Positions 10,568-22,435 of a stretch of 64,000 nucleotides of DNA are shown here, piece by piece; position 1 is the stretch's first letter, and each line of letters opens with the position of its first letter. Position numbers and translations under genes: made by a program. The stretch is from Medicago truncatula. Lineage: Eukaryota > Streptophyta > Magnoliopsida > Fabales > Fabaceae. The notes beneath the pieces are model-generated. The model did not search any database, had not been told where the DNA came from, and saw only the letters and a list, made by a program, of their open reading frames with translations. Where the stretch lies: positions 32,131,332 to 32,195,331 of the forward strand of contig NC_053046.1 in assembly GCF_003473485.1 (NCBI RefSeq), in the 5' to 3' direction.

Positions 10568-12550
10568 TGGAAATGTGAGGTAGAGTGTGGTGGTGATTTG
10601 AGGGAAGAAAGGCCAAAAGGTGGTGGGTGGTAGTGTGGGGATGATACTAATTTCAATGTGTTTTGTGAGGTTAGTACTCACTTCACTGGTCACTAGTAAT
10701 AAATGCCTATTGCAATATCTTTTTTTTTTTTGTCAAATTGTCTGGTAAGGAAACTCACATAAAATATGGAGAAACTCACATAAAATATAGAGAAGTAGGA
10801 TGTTTGGAGTTCGACCTCCCGATCCCTGCATATATTTATTAGATAATATCTCTACAGATTGAACTAATCTGCTTTAATGTTATTATGGAGGACCAAAGAC
10901 CCTAATTACAATGAGTTAGAAAAAATAGTTTGTTTTTTATACGACTTCTGTCATATTTTATTACGTAGATATTCATGAAAATATTTAATGAATTATCCAA
11001 TGACATTTAGTATTGTCATATCAATTAATTTTATAATATTTTTTTGGTTTCATCCACACGGATATCGGAATTCAATTCTTTTTTTTATTAAACGGAATTC
11101 AAACATTGGTTCACTAAGTTGTGAAAAATAAGTTCATCATACTATGGTCAACTCTATATGGTAATTAATTTTATACTTTATCTGTCGTTTTTTCGAGTTA
11201 GAAACTCGTGTATGTGTATGTCTGATATATAGTGAGTTAGACAAAATCACGGTACCACATTTTTGTCAAAGTTAAAAAGTGTAGGTTTTACAAAATTATA
11301 CAAATTTGGTGTGATTTTGTCAAACTCACATTGATATAAAATAATCACTATATATTTAATTTCACATTGATATAACATAGATAGTACATAATTTGTTTAA
11401 AGTTTGTCATAACAATCATTATTTTACATGATTGGCTATCTATGTTCTACGACTTTGTGTGATGAATCCCTTCTAGCAAGATTACACACCTTGATGAAAC
11501 AAGACAAAGGTTAACCTAGATTCAAGATTACATATCTTGTGTAATGAATCTCTAACACTAGATCCGCCATGCATGAAGGTGTTAGTGCACTGATTAGAGT
11601 ATAAGGTGGCGAAATCATAATAGAAGATGATGTTAACATTGGTGATTGAATGAATGAAATTGATGGTTGTGTGATGTGGGGAGAAAGTGGAACATGGTAG
11701 GTTTGGTTGGATACTAAAGTCATTGGAAGTTTGGAACCTGGTCTGTTTTGTGACCCACATCATAGAGAAATTAATCAATAATGGATTTCATTTTGGCCGT
11801 TAATTAGGGTAATCAATATAGTGACACATTGTTGCCGTTGTTTTTGTGGAGCTAATTTCCTATTGTTGGAACCCACTTCATGAATGGATCACATTTCTTT
11901 ATGATATTTTTTGTATTTTTTATGTTCTTGTTACATGATATTTTTTATATTAATATTTTCAAGAAAAATATATCATAGTAATTCAGAGTTCGGTCAAAAA
12001 ATAAGTAAAATTTTGTTAGTGATTATTTAAATTTAAATATAAATTTGATTCTCTTGCATGATTCTACTTTCGATGAAACTCATTAACCATTAAAGTTGAG
12101 CTCTTAATTTCTAAAATATACTTACTTTGTCTATTTTCTAATCTGATTTACACAAATTTATAATAGTAAAAGTTTGTTAGTTTGAAGAAAAAAAATATGG
12201 TTGAATTTTTAAATATATTACAAAACAAACCCCAACTTTGTTAAATTTGCTTATATAACTTAATAAGTGAAGATGAATATTCTTCCTGCCCTAATCCCAT
12301 CTTTTCAGCATGTTTAAAAGAATGGATTCCTCTAAAATAAACAACTTACTTTAGAGTATAGAGATGATATTTTCAATCATTAGCTAATAGAATAAAGGTT
12401 GATATTACAAATTGCATCATAAGACATTACAAGTTTCTTAGAAAAATAATCTTAACTTTCTCTGTTACACTTTAGAGAAATGTAATGGAAAATCATAAAA
12501 AAAAAAATGTTATGGAAAATTGCTTGTAGTAAACTATTAACAGATGAGGG
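10568..12550. other. Upstream region of the kinase-like gene and intergenic DNA
   Basis: The first few hundred bases upstream of 10567 must hold the minus-strand promoter, but I see no convincing TATA box. A SINE-like piece with a box B-like GGAGTTCGACCTCC lies at about 10803-10870. The stretch 11480-11780 is open on the minus strand for 98 codons but shows no family motif. The rest is AT-rich and featureless. Confidence 0.45.
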
Positions 12551-12559
12551 AAGAAATAG

Positions 12560-12690
12560 AAGAGATGTATCTACTTGTGAACTGTGCTTAGAATGCAACT
12601 AGAGCCTTGGAATTGAAACTATAACACATATGCATGCAATTCGAGATTGTGAGAATGTTAACTCTCTCGGATTGGAGCATATTTTGAGTG
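12560..12690 (+). pseudogene. LINE relic: zinc-binding tail of reverse transcriptase
   Basis: Translation gives 'CELCLECN' stop, then 'IETITHMHAIRDCENV', matching the C-x2-C ... E..-H-x-L-x-D-C pattern of the zf-RVT domain at the C-terminus of plant LINE reverse transcriptases. A stop codon interrupts it. The following sequence to about 13060 may be more of the same element but is not recognisable. Confidence 0.55.
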
Positions 12691-13364
12691 GATTCTATCC
12701 TTAGCGGGAATAGAACATATCTTGTAAGAAAGTGGATGATATTTCTAGGAGATAGCAAAGTTTTTGTTGTAGTTACGATGAGCTCTCTTTAAATTGATAG
12801 GTATGTTAGTTGATATGAAGTAGACAAGAGCGACGAGTAATCGATGAAAGTGCTCGTGCAAGATGGTTTTCAATGCGGAGGAAGAGATTTTTTGTGACGA
12901 GAAAAGGACATGCAAAACATATTAGTATTCCGATGTTCAAGCCAGTGAGTGAAATGAGGAAGGAAAGACGTGAAAAAAGTGGTAAAATTTGATTGTATCT
13001 TGAGTGTGGCACAAAACCACACTTATATAGTGGAGTACAACGCGAAGTGCCGGATAACATTAGATATTAATACACTCCAAATTGAAAAGGGTGTGCTCAT
13101 GTGCGGTAAGACGCACATGAAGTCTTCCATGTTGCCTCTAGAAGCTATGATTATAGATTACTAAACCGTCATGCATTGGACGGACGATGCAGGTTGAGGC
13201 TCAATCTGAAACCGCTACCCCAAACCTTTATTGTGCTTTTTCCAAGCACTTGTTTTCCCAAACAAATGTCAAATTGTTAGCGTTGACCAAGCAATAAAAA
13301 AATCCAAATAAAATGATTAAATACCAGCAACAAACCTCATATGCTTTGCTTTCAAATCCATTAA

Positions 13365-13570
13365 GGGCAGTTTAGATTAATCTTATTTTGAACCTATGTA
13401 AAACAGATTATGCAAATAAATAAACTTTTATGTATTATTAATAAGTTCGTAAATGTAGTTTATAAAAAATAATTTATAATAATACAATTTTTGTCCGTGA
13501 AAAATCATAAATTAACATAATAACTTATTTGTTTGCATAAACTCAAAATAAGTCTAATCTAAACGAATCT
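13365..13570. mobile_element. Tourist/PIF-type MITE (206 bp, TAA TSD)
   Basis: The terminal inverted repeats share TTTAGATTA.(A/T)CTTATTTTGA close to each end, and the element is bracketed by TAA (13362-13364 and 13571-13573). A 3-bp T/A-rich target duplication and these ends fit a PIF/Harbinger-derived MITE. Confidence 0.7.
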
Positions 13571-13812
13571 TAAATGACATAGCTGCAAATCAAATTATAG
13601 GTGCAATTCCAATAGAGATGCCGAACTTTGCTTATCTTTTTAATAAAACCAATTATCAAAACAAAAACATTTTTAATAGAGCCAATTATCAAAACAAAAA
13701 CCCATGTTTATAGAAAACCATGGATCTCTCATTCTTCCCTGTTCTTCCTCTATTCTCCTTGTTATTTCTAAATCTCCTTGTTCTTTTATTTTATTTGCTA
13801 TAGTAGTTCAGT

Positions 13813-14076
13813 GGGAGATTAGTCACTTTAGTCCTTGAATAGGAAATAAGTCGTCACTTTAGTCCCTGAATACAGATAAAATAGTTCCTGAATGTAAACT
13901 CTGTTAGTCAATTTAGTCCCTGAATGCAGACTTCGTAAGTCAATTTAGTCTCTGAATGTAGATTCCGTTAGTCACTTTAGTTCATGAAATTGACCAACAG
14001 AGTCTACAATCAGGGACTGTTTCAGGAACTGTTTTGCAATTTCTCTCCATTCAGTGACTAAAGTGACTGACTTCCC
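13813..14076. mobile_element. Mutator-type MITE made of TTTAGTCCCTGAAT repeats
   Basis: The ends are inverted: left GGGAGATTAGTCACTTTAGT, right (reverse complement) GGGAAGTCAGTCACTTTAGT. The flanks TAGTTCAGT (13804-13812) and TAGTTCAAT (14077-14085) match at 8 of 9 bases. Inside, a TTTAGTCCCTGAAT-like motif is repeated several times. Confidence 0.75.
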
Positions 14077-14497
14077 TAGTTCAATTGAGACATGTTTTTT
14101 TTAATAAAAATTCAATAAAAAAAAATTCAAAGTGGATCAAATCAGCTATAAAGATTGGGCCCACAAGGGAAGACATTTAATCTACAGAATTTTACTCATT
14201 TCAGTTTAACTTTTGCTCTTTGACACCTCAAAAACACTAAAATACCTCCAACAATAATTAACTATCGCTTACTAAATGAACCACATGCAGTTAGCTGTCG
14301 TTAAGTTGCAAAATTGAAAGAAAACCTCCAGCAGCATATGATCACTTTAAATACTAGGCAATTCCATTTTACTAGTAATTAATAAGCAGCACCACTTTGC
14401 TCCCAAACCACAATATTTCAAAGAAACCACTTTCACTAGATTCACTTTTCGTTAATTATCAAGGTATACCAACCTATCTGGGTGTGATATTAAGCCC

Positions 14498-15746
14498 CAG
14501 GGGCGTCCCTTAGGGGGTGCAAACAGCTCAAACGAGCTGGGCCTCCTTCAAGGATGGACCTCAATTTTTTTTTTTATACCCAGTATTAATATATATCCTC
14601 CAATAAAAAAAAAATTATTTCATTCCCTCACAAAAGTTGAAACGCGTTTCCTTGCTCTCATCACCAATTTTCTTCCATTCCATCACCGATTCACAACCAC
14701 CATCACTGATCAATCATCAACTGATTCATATGATCATGCTTTCCTTCTTGTTCTTCCTTCTTCACCAAATCATCATTGATTCTCAACTCTCAAGATTTCA
14801 ATCAGTTTTCCCCTTTCCAAAACAATAGTGTTTGGTAAGTAAATAAACTCTCTTTAATTAATTTGAATGTTGAAATTGCTAAATAGAGATTGATAGAGAT
14901 TTGTTGAATGTTGAAAACAACACTGTGTCAAATTTCAATCGGTTTTCCCCTTTCCAAAACAACACTGTTTGTTGAATGTTGAAATTGCTAAAATAGAGAT
15001 TGATAAAGATTGATAGAGATTTGGTTGATTATTAACAGAATTAATAATAATTGATTTATGCATATTTACTGTTTTGGGAGTTTTTGTTAAAATTATTCAA
15101 ATTTCAGTGTATAATTGAATTTATATATCATATATGTTGCTAATTACTAATTATGTTTTAATTTTATGTTGCGAAATATACAATAGAAAAAGTTGATTGA
15201 TGAATTTGCTTCAGTAAATGCACGTAGGAAGTCTCGTTTCGGTGTGAATGAAGACTCGTTTTGAAGGTATTCGCCTAAACTCGTTTTATATTATTTATTA
15301 TATTATTTATTTTTTTATGTTTACAGACTTCATTTTTAATTTAAACAGGGCTGCGATTTTTTCGCTTGCTGTGACTGCCTGACTTCTGTACTGCCAGCTT
15401 TGTGGATTTTTTTGTTGTTGTTGTGACCGCTTGGTTGTTGTGCTGCCAGCTTTGTGCGCGCATGGCTTTTGGTGGTTTTGTGCAGGTTTCATTTTATGTC
15501 CTCTTGTTTTAGCCTTTTAGGATTATTAGAATTAGTTCCTCTTATTTTGGTGTTAGGTGGGGGTTCCTCATGTATACGATAGTCATTTTCACCTCTGAGT
15601 GTACCGCATATATACGGCACCTTGTATTTATCTTTTAAAAAATATAAATAGAACATTGCTCTTTTAAAAAAAAATACGTTTTAATTTTATCGCTGACCTT
15701 TTTTCATTCCCAGAGCCGAGCCTCCAAATTATCAGGGACGGCCGTG
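14498..15746. mobile_element. Non-autonomous hAT element (1.25 kb, 8-bp TSD)
   Basis: The ends read CAGGGGCGTCCCT (left) and, on the other strand, CACGGCCGTCCCT (right), typical of hAT terminal repeats. A perfect 8-bp direct repeat TTAAGCCC lies at 14490-14497 and 15747-15754. No transposase is encoded. Inside, a segment with TTTTCCCCTTTCCAAAACAA occurs twice (about 14800 and 14940), a diverged internal duplication, and a LINE-like tail occupies about 15345-15640. Confidence 0.85.
15345..15645 (+). mobile_element. Retroposon tail nested in the hAT element
   Basis: This stretch shares with the insert at 8014-8449 the end arrangement GGTTCCTCA ... CCGCATATATACGG-C-ACCTTGTA followed by an A/T-rich tail, and similar 'gctgccagctttgtg' / G-rich upstream text. 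I found no clean target duplication, so the exact limits are approximate. Confidence 0.6.
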
Positions 15747-15754
15747 TTAAGCCC

Positions 15755-18700
15755 TTCTGCATAATATACAACATAAGTCCAACCAAACAAGCACATAATC
15801 ACTAAAACCAATGTCAAACACAATTCTAGAGCATGGCTTCATCAATTCTAGTTTGATAGTTTACAACTCAAACGACACTTAACTTTTTGATGGAGGTTTT
15901 TTTAATTTTGCAACACAAAGGCAATTAACTGCAAAATATAAAAATATCCCTAATATATTATCATTCTTTCTTTTTTGATAGATAAACGAAATGATAAAGT
16001 TATTAGAAACTCACACATATAAGTGGATGAGTCGGGGTTCAAACCGCAATTATAGTATTCGACCTAACAATTATGGAATATTTGTCATTTTAGCCGAGAC
16101 TTGTGGACGAATATATTTTCATTATATATTGATATTTTTCCTAATAAAAAATGTAAAACGAGGATAATTTGTGATTGCAATTTTAACTTTATTGTTGTTG
16201 TGATTTGATAGAGGAGGCTGCACTCTTAGTTCTTTTTCGTGTATTTTACGATGTATGTTGAAACAAACTACAGATGCATGCATATACACTTCTAGTTTTT
16301 GACTTTGTGCAATAGCTAGATCAAGTTAGTTGTGAGTATTGTCACAAAATTACAAATCATCTTTTTAAAAAAGTACCCAACTAAGTTATTTGGCTAACAC
16401 GAACATCATGTTTGATTTGGTATATTTCTTATTTCACTTTATTTTGATTCCAATAGTATAAGATATTTTATATATTTGATTTGATTGGGGTAAAATGTTA
16501 CAATGGTTTTATATTTTTGGACAAGGCATCATGGAGATTAGGAATCAAAGATGAGAAAGCTGATAAATTAGATTAATATTCTTTAGTCTTAATCAAAAAA
16601 AGATTAATATTCTTAAGTAGGATCAATGAATTAACTTGTATGTCTAGCATTTGGTGCAAGCTTATGATCTAACAAACAAATATGAGATGCTAAGAATCCT
16701 AACACGCTCAATTTTTTACATATTCCGATTTGCCAAATCTTAGACTTCTTTTTATTAGTTTTTTCTTTTTCTTGAAAGATTCCTTTTTAGTAGTTATTAG
16801 TATAAGTTTGTAGGAGTGATTGTGCATATCTCAAAACTGCCTTATAAAACATGCACTAGATTTTTGCACTAACTAATGTAGGACTTAATATTTTCTAACA
16901 GGCCAGTAGACCCATCTTTTTATAAGGTACCATTAACTTTTTTTTTCCTTGAAGAATAAGGTACCATTAATTATTGAGATGTGTGGATGATATGAATAGT
17001 ATATATCCCAATTAAATTTTGAGTTTAACTCAAATAAGTAAAATTGACTTGTAAAATGAGAAATATTTGTATTTGAGTTATGTTTAAGCATTACTATTTT
17101 TTAGACTTGAAAAATATCATTTTCAGTTGGCTTTTTTTAAAATAAAAAAAATTCAACGTGTGTTTTTCATCCGTATCCGTATGAAATTAACAAATTTTGT
17201 TTTTATTCCTTACAAAAAAAATTTCAACTTTTAATCCTTCTATTTTCTTCAACTTTTAATCCTTCTATTTTTTTTGTCATCGCTTTTGAGTCCCGCCGTT
17301 ATATCCATACAAATGTGTTTAACGAATATCAAAGTGACCAGTCTTGTGGACGTTTTTCTTTAATTACATTGAACTTTCTAAACACCAAAAATATTTATTA
17401 ATAATGAAAAAGTTTTAGCAAATTAGAACTTTAATTTGAATAATTCATATTGACCAGCTAGTTTTTTTTTTTGGTTACAACCAGCTAGTTTATGTTCATA
17501 TTAATGTGAATATTATGTTCAAGAAACGTTAAGAAAATATAAAATTATGTCCAATAAGGACAAGAAAACTAAACATTTTTTAAAGGAACGAAACAAATTT
17601 TTTTGGAAGGATGAAAACATCCTATTTCATTTTTTAGGGAACAAAACCAAAATTCGTTATATTTTTAGGGACGAAAAATTTATTAACCTTTTTTGTTATT
17701 TTTCTTTTTTTTTTTTATAATATTTTATCAGGGCCATTTTGAGTTTTTATGGCAGCGAAAAATATCGTAATTATGTTCTACAACTATGCAAAGATGTAAA
17801 GCATCTAGCCTCTAGGTATGTCTCTATTCTCTTTGCCCAAAACATCATTGTTTTCTCCATCTATAAACGATCGATGGAGGAATTTGTGAATGACTTTATT
17901 CGGCCGCAAGTTCGTATGAACCTTGACTCTGACATCACTTCATAACCGATGCATCCGACTTCATAATCATGTTTAGAATAGAATATTAGAATAGAAAATC
18001 CTACTTCATCCCTAAAAAAAAAAATCCTACTTCAGAATCAAATACACCTCAAGTCGTTTGTTCTCCAAGATTCATAGTCCTTTTTTTAAAGATGTTTCAA
18101 TGATAAAAAAAAAAATTAATTTGAATTAATATCATTTATGATTAATGTGTTTTATTTTCTAATCAAGTTTTTTTAGTGTTCTTAAGAATAGGGCATCACA
18201 AATTCACCTATTTAAATTATATAAAGAAACAAGAAATCTGAGTTCAAAATCATGACACTAAAATCAAGTATTAAGGCTCATTTTCTAACTTAGTAAGACT
18301 TCATAATCATATAGTTAAAACAAGATCAGAATCATCCAGATTTCATAATTAAAAGGCATTTCATAATTCATATTATAAGCTTCAAGATCAAACATCAAAA
18401 TCAACTTCAAATTCATGAAGACTTCTTAAACAAAAGCTTGGAACCCATCACTTCATAACCAATGGTTTATACTACACTAACTAGTCAAAAACTTCATAAT
18501 AATGTTCATAATAGAACATCATAATGAACAATCCTACTTCAAAATCGAGTAAATATATAGTAGCTTATTCTCCAAGACTCACATGTCCACATCAGAATGA
18601 ACAAAACAATCCTACTTCTTGATAACCCAAGATCGCCTCCATCCATGCACCACTAATCGTAACTTTTTCAATAAAAAAACATGTAAATTTACTTGGAATA

Positions 18701-19020
18701 AGCCATTTAAACCCGTCTTGTTTTCTCTTTTTACAGTTACACTAACTCTATTCATTATCACATACGTTTTAGAACGAAATCTGAAGCTTTGCATACCACT
18801 TTGTTGGGAAAAAAATGGTGAAAAATCGGTACTACTATTATTAATGACACAATGTATTTAACATTTATATGTATTAGCTAAACGATTAACACAAAGGCTA
18901 GCTAACTAACACTAACTAACTAAAAGAAACTGCATACACTACAAGGCCAAACACAAGGTCAACAAACAATAGTCTAGTACATATGAATTATATTCACAAC
19001 AAAAAACACAATGAAGATAA
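15755..19020. other. AT-rich intergenic DNA with minor repeat relics
   Basis: A SINE-like piece with box B-like GGGGTTCAAACC lies at about 15970-16060. A degenerate inverted-repeat element with 'atttttagggac'-type ends may span about 17195-17690. The open frame at 17739-17945 has no recognisable motif. No gene is supported. Confidence 0.45.
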
Positions 19021-19029
19021 TTTCACATT

Positions 19030-20522
19030 GGCTTATTTGATTCAATGGTCCTCTAATTAATTTTAAGTTTTCATTTTGGTCCCACAATTAATAAAACGTA
19101 TGTTTTGGTCCTTCAGATTTTCCTCCTTTTGTCAAATAAATCTTAACAGTTAACTTTAACTTTAAATGTCTATGATGGACCAACCTTAAAAGTGGTCTAT
19201 CAGAGACCTTATTAATTTTAACCGTTCGATCTATTTATCATAAAAGGGACCATTAGATCTTCACCTTCTTCTTTTTCATGATCATCATAAAAACAGTTGA
19301 TTACCAAACTACCCTTGTCATATCTTCTTTCTTGTTCATGGTCTTCGTTAAAAAAACCCAGCAATATCTATTGGTAGCTTTGCGACACTCTTGTCTCTTT
19401 TGTTCCCTCCTTCTCCTTTGAAACAACAACATAGCAACCCAAATTAAACAACAACATAGCAACCCAGATTAAACAACAACAACAACATCATCATCAATTC
19501 AACAGCAACATCATCACCATCTACCCAAAATTTGTTCATCAATTCAATAACAACATCATCACAATCTACCCAGAATTTGGTCATCAATTATACAACATCA
19601 TCACCATCCACCAAAAATCCAGATTTAGAAAATAAGGGAAAATTAGGGTTCAATAAAAATTGGAGCTTTTTAAAAATTAGGTTTCAATTCAACAACAACA
19701 TCATCATCATCACCATCACCTGCTTCTTCTTCGTCTACAACAATGGATTTTGGATAGAGGCCCATCATGTGTTTGATAGAATGTATGAAAGGGAATTGGA
19801 ATTGAGGAAATTCAGGAAGCGTTTTGGATCCTAATTTTTTAGACTCAGAGGAATGAGGTTATAATCAGTATGAAATTGAAATAGAAATATGATTCATACT
19901 TTCATGTTCACTTTTCAGTAATTGTTCTCGTATAAATACGATTGAAAGTGAAGTTTTTGATAGGGAATTGTTTGGCCGGTTTTCCCTCTCTTCCTCTTGC
20001 CCTTCTCTCTTATGAGTTTCTTCTTCTTCTGTTGGGAGAGAGAGGGAAAAAAAAGAAAAAGGAAAGTGGTTTTCTTGGTTTTCTTTATGCTACTGTTGTT
20101 GTTGTTGTTTTTACTGAGAAGGAGAAACAATTTGTTGGTTTTTAATTTAATTTTTTTTGGGATTGTTGAAGTTTTTTTATGAAGATATGAATATGAGTGA
20201 TGAAGATGAAATTTAGAAGATGAAGAAAAGGAAAAAAATTAGGTGTTGGTGGTATATTGTAAGATAAAATAGACTTGTCTAATCCAATGGTTCTCTTTTT
20301 AAAAAGAAAATCAAACGGTTTAAATTAAAATAATTAATAGGATCTATGGTGGACCACTCTTAAGATTGGTCCACCATAGACATCATTTGGGGTTAAACTT
20401 AACGGTCAAGACTTATTTGGCAAACAGAGGAAAATGTGAGGGACTTAAACGTACGTTTTATTAATTGTGGGACCAAAATGAAAACTTGAAATTATTTGAG
20501 GGACTAATGAATCAAATAAGCC
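19030..20522. mobile_element. Non-autonomous Mutator-like element with long TIRs (1.49 kb, 9-bp TSD)
   Basis: Left TIR from 19030 and right TIR ending at 20522 are inverted copies over about 230 bp; shared blocks include AAGTTTTCATTTTGGTCCCA and GGACCAA.CTTAA. A perfect 9-bp direct repeat TTTCACATT lies at 19021-19029 and 20523-20531. The interior holds CAA/ATC-rich low-complexity DNA (about 19430-19720) and a T/G-rich stretch near 20000-20150, open for 100 and 60-70 codons in places, but no transposase. The interior could be captured host sequence, which I cannot identify. Confidence 0.9.
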
Positions 20523-20539
20523 TTTCACATTTGAACCTG

Positions 20540-21190
20540 TTCCGGTCTAGGTTGAGGGCCAAAAAATGTAATGTATGGACTTCCACCTCGTAGGTCTAGG
20601 AGGACTATAGCATGGACTCACCCTAGCCTGCATCGTAACTCGCCATAGTTTGCACAAAAATAATAACTTGTCAGAAGGATCTAGACCGTTCATGATGGAT
20701 CCAATGATAACTTCCTCTTATTTATTTACATGTGTCTCTAGAGTGACATGGATCAACCACAAGGTTAAGGCCTAACTGCTATCTCATTGGCCTATATAAG
20801 GCTAACATCAAGACCTTACAAGGTATGCCTCTTTATAACCCTAGCTAGCCTATGTTTGTTTTAGCGATACAATTACTGTGGACATACGTTTGGACAAAAT
20901 CTACAATTAGCAACTTCTCAAAAACCACAACAAATGTACATAGGGACACAATATTTTCCTTGTTGCCGCTAACCAAACATGCTATTAATCATACCGACTT
21001 GACCGTTGAAGTGCCATTACATGTACCACCCCCTCAGTTCCTCTGTAGTAATATTATTGGTGATATGATCCATAAAATACAACTTGTACACGCAAGAAAG
21101 ATCAATGTTCACCAATCACCACACCGGTACACTCCAATGCTTGCTAGCTGCAAAAACTCTAATTTGATAGAACATGTTTGTCTTATTGTC
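20540..21190. other. Possible LTR-like sequence
   Basis: It contains TATA-like text (GGCCTATATAAGGCT at about 20790) followed by 'gaccttacaaggta' and 'cctctttataaccctagc', a layout like the promoter part of a plant LTR. A 113-codon open frame at 20852-21193 shows no family. No second copy or TG..CA ends were confirmed, so this is tentative. Confidence 0.3.
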
Positions 21191-22291
21191 TAATAATAAT
21201 AATAATAATTGTGCATCAGCATCATCCTAACTTAATAAATTATATCATTATAATCATTTCTTTAATCAATTTTATCTCTTTTCTTCCTAATCATATTTTA
21301 ACAGTAGTACCGTATCACTTTATTATAAGGTGGCGTATACTTCATGATTAACGATCAAACACCATTATTCTTCTCAATTTCATAAACAATTCAACTTTTT
21401 TATATATAAAAAAATTCTCACATCACTGTTACATTTTTTAATTTTTTTTACAAGATGATAGATTTTCTTAATTTATTAGACTGACTATTCTTTTCTTCTT
21501 TTTAATTTATTAAATATTTTTCCCGAGCCAATTTATCACTACACCCCCATGGAATGTTTAAAAAAATTGCATTTCTTTCGTAATATCAAAATAACAATAA
21601 TATAATAAATAAATTAATCAATTAAAGCAATCAGAAGATCCAACGTATTCCCTAAGAAAAAAAAGAGCCAACATATAATCAAATTATTAAGATGACCTAG
21701 CCATAGGCATAGCCATGAACTACGATCAAGGCCGGCCCTGTGCACGTACATCAAGGCCCTCGGTACAGGGCCTCAAATTTAAGTTGGCCTCAATTTGAAA
21801 AAAAAGGAAGAAAAAAATACGTACCAACGGACAAATCTGTCACTAAATGTCATTTTCTGTAGATAAAAGTCTAGAATTCAACTATTTTACTAACAATTAT
21901 ACCTTGTCCGTAGGTAAATGTCTATTTGTATGTGGGTAAAAGTTATGTTTTAACCATTTCTCGTATATTTAACTAGAACGTATATATTTATCACTCTCAG
22001 TGGAGTTGAATTTTTTTTCCAATACTTTTTAAATTAGAATTGTCAAGATTATAATGTGGCATCTGAATTGTCGGAGACGATCCTGACTATGATCCTCTGA
22101 TGTCGAAAAAGAATGTGTGAAAAAGTCCACAAATCGTAACTCAACCGTCAAAATTATCGCTAAGTCGAATGTTGTGATTGGGGTTCAAACAGTTAATCAA
22201 ACTTTATGATAGTTGTTTCTTTAATTACGAAGGGTTGTAATATAAGACATCCTTGTTAGGGTTTGGTGACTAGTATTATTAGAGATTTAGT
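21191..22291. other. AT-rich intergenic DNA with one hAT-like end
   Basis: At 21729-21760 the sequence 'caaggccggccctgtgcacg' resembles one end of a hAT element; the opposite end was not found. Otherwise nothing recognisable. Confidence 0.35.
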
Positions 22292-22435
22292 GAAGTTAAT
22301 GAAGTAGCAAATTCTTTTGTAAAGTTTATGCTCGGGTTAGATGATGATAGTCATATCTTTAACATTACTCCTCAATTTGCTTCCTTACCCTTGTTAGTTG
22401 ATGGTTGTGGTGTAGCCTTCTTTATAGGCGTCTAG
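22292..22435 (+). pseudogene. LINE relic: RNase H-like C-terminus
   Basis: An open frame translates as EVNEVANSFVKFMLGLDDDS followed by HIFNITPQFASLPLLVDGCG and VAFFIGV, then stop. This matches the ends of plant L1-type LINE polyproteins (REGN.VADFLAK.GL....IF...PQFAS..L..D..GV.FPRG). Upstream reverse transcriptase is not visible. Confidence 0.75.

Noticed and set aside
11482..11778. 98-codon minus-strand open frame
   Set aside because: Composition and residues look random; no motif or homology recognised.
20852..21193. 113-codon open frame downstream of TATA-like text
   Set aside because: No recognisable protein family; more likely part of an old LTR.
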